Source: Moraxellaceae bacterium (GTDB taxonomy: Bacteria > Pseudomonadota > Gammaproteobacteria > Pseudomonadales > UBA3067). Taken from it: a stretch of 8,224 bases of DNA. A program made the position numbers and the translations under genes. Positions within the stretch are counted from its first letter, which is position 1; each line of letters begins with the position of its first letter. This document shows, in pieces, positions 6,178 to 8,224 of this stretch. Under the pieces are notes generated by a model. That model had not been told where the DNA came from, ran no database searches, and saw nothing but the letters and a program-made list of their open reading frames with translations. The stretch is from the NCBI GenBank assembly GCA_002401525.1, contig NVTH01000058.1, forward strand, positions 6,776-14,999. The letters run 5' to 3'.

Positions 6178-8224
6178 TTTTTATATTGGCTGTTAATCAA
6201 ATCAAATTGAGTGGTGAGAAAGTCAGACGTAGTATTTAAGGTCGCGATAATGGCATCGTTAAAAGCAAACTGAGATCTGAGTCGTGCAGAGAGCGTTTCC
6301 ATGCGCTCATCCAAATCAGTTTGATCTAACTTATTTTCCGTCAACAAGCTATTCAACGTCGTGGTTTTGTTCGCGACGATGCCGGAAGAGGAATCAAGCA
6401 TATTGTCTAATAATATAGCCAATTGACTGCCAATCCCTCGAATAAACGACACATTGCCTTTGCTTCCTGTGGCGGTGGACGTCACATTAACGCGTATCCC
6501 CTCGGAATCATCGTCATCCTTTCCTGTCAATCGCTGACCTGATCCCGTGGCGGTTGCGCCATTAATGGTGCCTGCCACATTGAGCCCAACTGATCGCATT
6601 AAGCCTAATTCAGCAATGGTATTGGTATCCACCGTGGTGAATTCGATGGTGTCTGTGGTTAAGCCGAAGTCAATGGTAAGATGTCCGTCGGATGCGCCGG
6701 TTACATAGGCCACTGTGGAGCTCATTCCCAAGGCGGCAAAGACCGCATCGGCGTTGATTTGGGTTTGTATTTGGGTCGCTAAGTCGGCACCGGTATAGCT
6801 TCCTTGGGTTAAAGTAATGGTGCCTGATGCCTTTGAATTGACCATCATTTCAAACGTATCGTTATTGCCATCGATGGTAATGTTACCACTGATTGCCAAA
6901 ACGTCAGCGCCCACAAAGGTCCCGGTGGTGTCGTTAATGCCTAAGACTGAAGTGGTATTGGTATCCAGACTGGTGAAATTGACTGAGGAAGTACTGCCGT
7001 AGGTGCCCGATGTAAAGACTAAATCACCTCCGGTATAAGCCACTGAGACGCTTTTTCCAGCGCTTTTTAACGTCGAATCCAACGCGATTTGGGTGTTGAG
7101 TTCAGTGGCCATGGTCGCGCCAGTATAGCTGGCCGCTGATAATGTGATGGTACCCGAGGTGATGCCGTCGACATTGATGACAAAGGTGTCACTGTCGCTG
7201 TCGATGGTATAACTATCGGCTTGGTTAAGCGCGTAGTAAGCGCCTTGCTCTGCAAGCGTGGAGATAACAACGGCGTAATCACCTGCGACCGTGTCATTTG
7301 ACAAAGAATCGATGAAGGAAATTTCGGTGTTAGTGGTGCTGCCGTTGGTGGCAAATAAACTGAGTATGTCGTCCGGAGTCGCTTTGTATGCGGCGATGAA
7401 TGTAGCGGAGTCGTAGCTGAGTAATCCGGTTTTCGAGTCGGTGGTGACGCCTACTTCGGAGAGCGCGGTGATGGTTGAACCAGACAACCCCTGGATGCCG
7501 CCGGTGGTAGTGGTGCGAAGTTGATTAACAATGCTTCGAATAGTTGAGTCGCCTAATAAAATACCGCTCTCATCGCCTTCGTCGTCATACTTCGTCAATT
7601 CGTTGGTTTGGGTTTTTAATTCGTTAAAGGCGTCCACAAAGCTTTGAATTTTATTTGACGCGGCACTAGTGTCGTTGGCAATGTCGATGGAAACCGTTGT
7701 ACTGGCGTCGACTTTTTTTAAATTAAAAGTAATGCCTGTCACCATGTCTGAAATGACTCGATCGCTACTGGTTGCAGAAAGACCGTTCACTGTGACAGCG
7801 GTGTCCGCGGCGGCTTGAGATTGCTCCAAAGACGTCGAGCTACTGTTAAAATTTAAATCCGCTAAGCCGCTGCCACTATCGTTTGTGACTACGATTTCCA
7901 TGCTTTTGGTGACACCTGTTGCGGAGGTGAACACTAAACGATTGCCCGTGCCGTCGTTGACAATGGAGGCGCTGACGCCAAAATTTGCGTTATTAATCGT
8001 GTCGCGTATGCCGGATAACGTGTTATTGCTTGAATCGATGGTGAGCGCTTGACTGGCGACGTCAGAATTGACAGTGAAGCTTGTGTAGGTGTCTGTCCCC
8101 TTGGTGTAATCGGTAGTACCAAATTGAAAAGTCAGCGTGCCAGTGCCCACTGTAGTATTGGAGGTGGCGTACGTGGAGGCGGTGCTAAGTGAGTGAGACT
8201 GCGCTAAGGTACTCACTACAATGT
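6174..8224 (-). CDS. fliD: Flagellar cap / hook-associated protein 2, FliD (5' end outside window)
   Basis: FliD caps the filament and guides flagellin polymerisation outside the cell. The frame is open to the window edge, with IV preceding the first possible start codon (GTG, 8216-8214). That GTG falls inside the usual FliD N-terminal domain, so roughly 100 residues are missing. Numbering from that GTG gives 680 residues. TLAQSHSL, GTGTLTFQFGTTDY (24-37) and LTIDSSNNTLSGIRDTIN..ASIVNDGTGNRLVFTS (58-98) are classic FliD N-terminal sequence. AVTVNGL..ISDMVTGITFNLKK (140-168), SFVDAFNEL (192-200), the GILLGDSTIRSIVNQLR segment (218-234) and SEVGVTTD..GLLSYD (253-269) are the FliD C-family core. 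A Hook_IN-like motif AGDYAVVISTLAEQGAY (311-327) precedes two repeated modules (336-427, 446-539). The C-terminal ~110 residues form the conserved coiled coil, with the segment ERMETLSARLRSQFAFNDAI at 637-656. At more than 680 residues it is much longer than the ~470 of E. coli or Pseudomonas FliD. No fliS follows; the stop overlaps the convergent gene. Confidence 0.95.
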   Translation of the reverse strand, partial: IVVSTLAQSHSLSTASTYATSNTTVGTGTLTFQFGTTDYTKGTDTYTSFTVNSDVASQALTIDSSNNTLSGIRDTINNANFGVSASIVNDGTGNRLVFTSATGVTKSMEIVVTNDSGSGLADLNFNSSSTSLEQSQAAADTAVTVNGLSATSSDRVISDMVTGITFNLKKVDASTTVSIDIANDTSAASNKIQSFVDAFNELKTQTNELTKYDDEGDESGILLGDSTIRSIVNQLRTTTTGGIQGLSGSTITALSEVGVTTDSKTGLLSYDSATFIAAYKATPDDILSLFATNGSTTNTEISFIDSLSNDTVAGDYAVVISTLAEQGAYYALNQADSYTIDSDSDTFVINVDGITSGTITLSAASYTGATMATELNTQIALDSTLKSAGKSVSVAYTGGDLVFTSGTYGSTSSVNFTSLDTNTTSVLGINDTTGTFVGADVLAISGNITIDGNNDTFEMMVNSKASGTITLTQGSYTGADLATQIQTQINADAVFAALGMSSTVAYVTGASDGHLTIDFGLTTDTIEFTTVDTNTIAELGLMRSVGLNVAGTINGATATGSGQRLTGKDDDDSEGIRVNVTSTATGSKGNVSFIRGIGSQLAILLDNMLDSSSGIVANKTTTLNSLLTENKLDQTDLDERMETLSARLRSQFAFNDAIIATLNTTSDFLTTQFDLINSQYKN
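6600..6881 (-). repeat. FliD variable-region module, copy B
   Basis: This encodes residues 446-539, from ITIDGNNDTF to IAELGL. It aligns along its length with copy A: TID...DTF, SGTITL..xSYTGA.xAT..xTQI, and a terminal VDTNT...LGL. The copies differ at many residues, so the duplication is old or fast-diverging. It probably forms one outward-facing beta-rich domain of the cap protein. Confidence 0.8.
6936..7211 (-). repeat. FliD variable-region module, copy A
   Basis: This encodes residues 336-427, from YTIDSDSDTF to SVLGI, and is the partner of copy B. It directly follows the Hook_IN-like motif (311-327). The order of elements (short beta strands, a Thr-rich SYTGA helix start, then SVxYTGGDLVFTSG) resembles residues 58-98 of the same protein, hinting that the module derives from FliD's own domain. 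Confidence 0.8.

Noticed and set aside
7067..7354. Shifted-frame minus-strand open frame inside fliD
   Set aside because: It overlaps the FliD repeat module in another frame and is Pro/Ser/Thr-rich, as expected of a shadow of a repetitive Thr-rich gene.

Overview
This window reads as part of a flagellar glycosylation locus from a Gram-negative, probably marine gammaproteobacterium. That placement is an inference from moderate GC content, the style of the FliD protein, a good sigma-54-type promoter match, and the TPR-glycosyltransferase family present. No rRNA, tRNA, insertion sequence or CRISPR array was seen.

Plus strand, left part (1-6177): six genes run in one direction. They are the tail of a TPR/heptosyltransferase-like glycosyltransferase (1-174), a small GT8-like glycosyltransferase with a DxD motif (246-923), two paralogous class I SAM methyltransferases (973-1680 and 1853-2575), a complete 618-residue TPR-glycosyltransferase (2575-4431), and a 547-residue protein joining a GT-B-like glycosyltransferase to a methyltransferase-like domain with a degraded SAM-binding loop (4534-6177). 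The set contains two duplications: the left-edge fragment is a paralogue of the 2575-4431 gene, with identical nucleotide blocks, and the two methyltransferases are paralogues of each other. The methyltransferase at 1853 and the TPR-glycosyltransferase at 2575 overlap by one base (TAATG) and are probably translationally coupled.

Minus strand, right part (6174-8224): an oversized fliD (flagellar cap, hook-associated protein 2) runs off the right edge, so its N-terminus is missing. It carries two ~93-residue repeated modules inserted in its variable region. Its stop codon overlaps that of the facing glycosyltransferase-methyltransferase gene within TTAA, so no intergenic terminator separates the two converging units.

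Regulation visible in the sequence: a sigma-54-type -24/-12 element (1779-1795) lies before the second methyltransferase. It is followed at once by a perfect 15-bp tandem duplication in the predicted leader. A perfect 12-bp LacI-family-like palindrome (4476-4487), nested inside a 7-bp inverted repeat, lies before the last glycosyltransferase gene.

Proposed working model (inference): the glycosyltransferases build a short glycan on flagellin or another flagellar filament protein, the methyltransferases cap or decorate sugars, and the TPR domains recognise the protein substrate. The flagellin gene would be expected outside the window, probably beyond the right edge, upstream of fliD.
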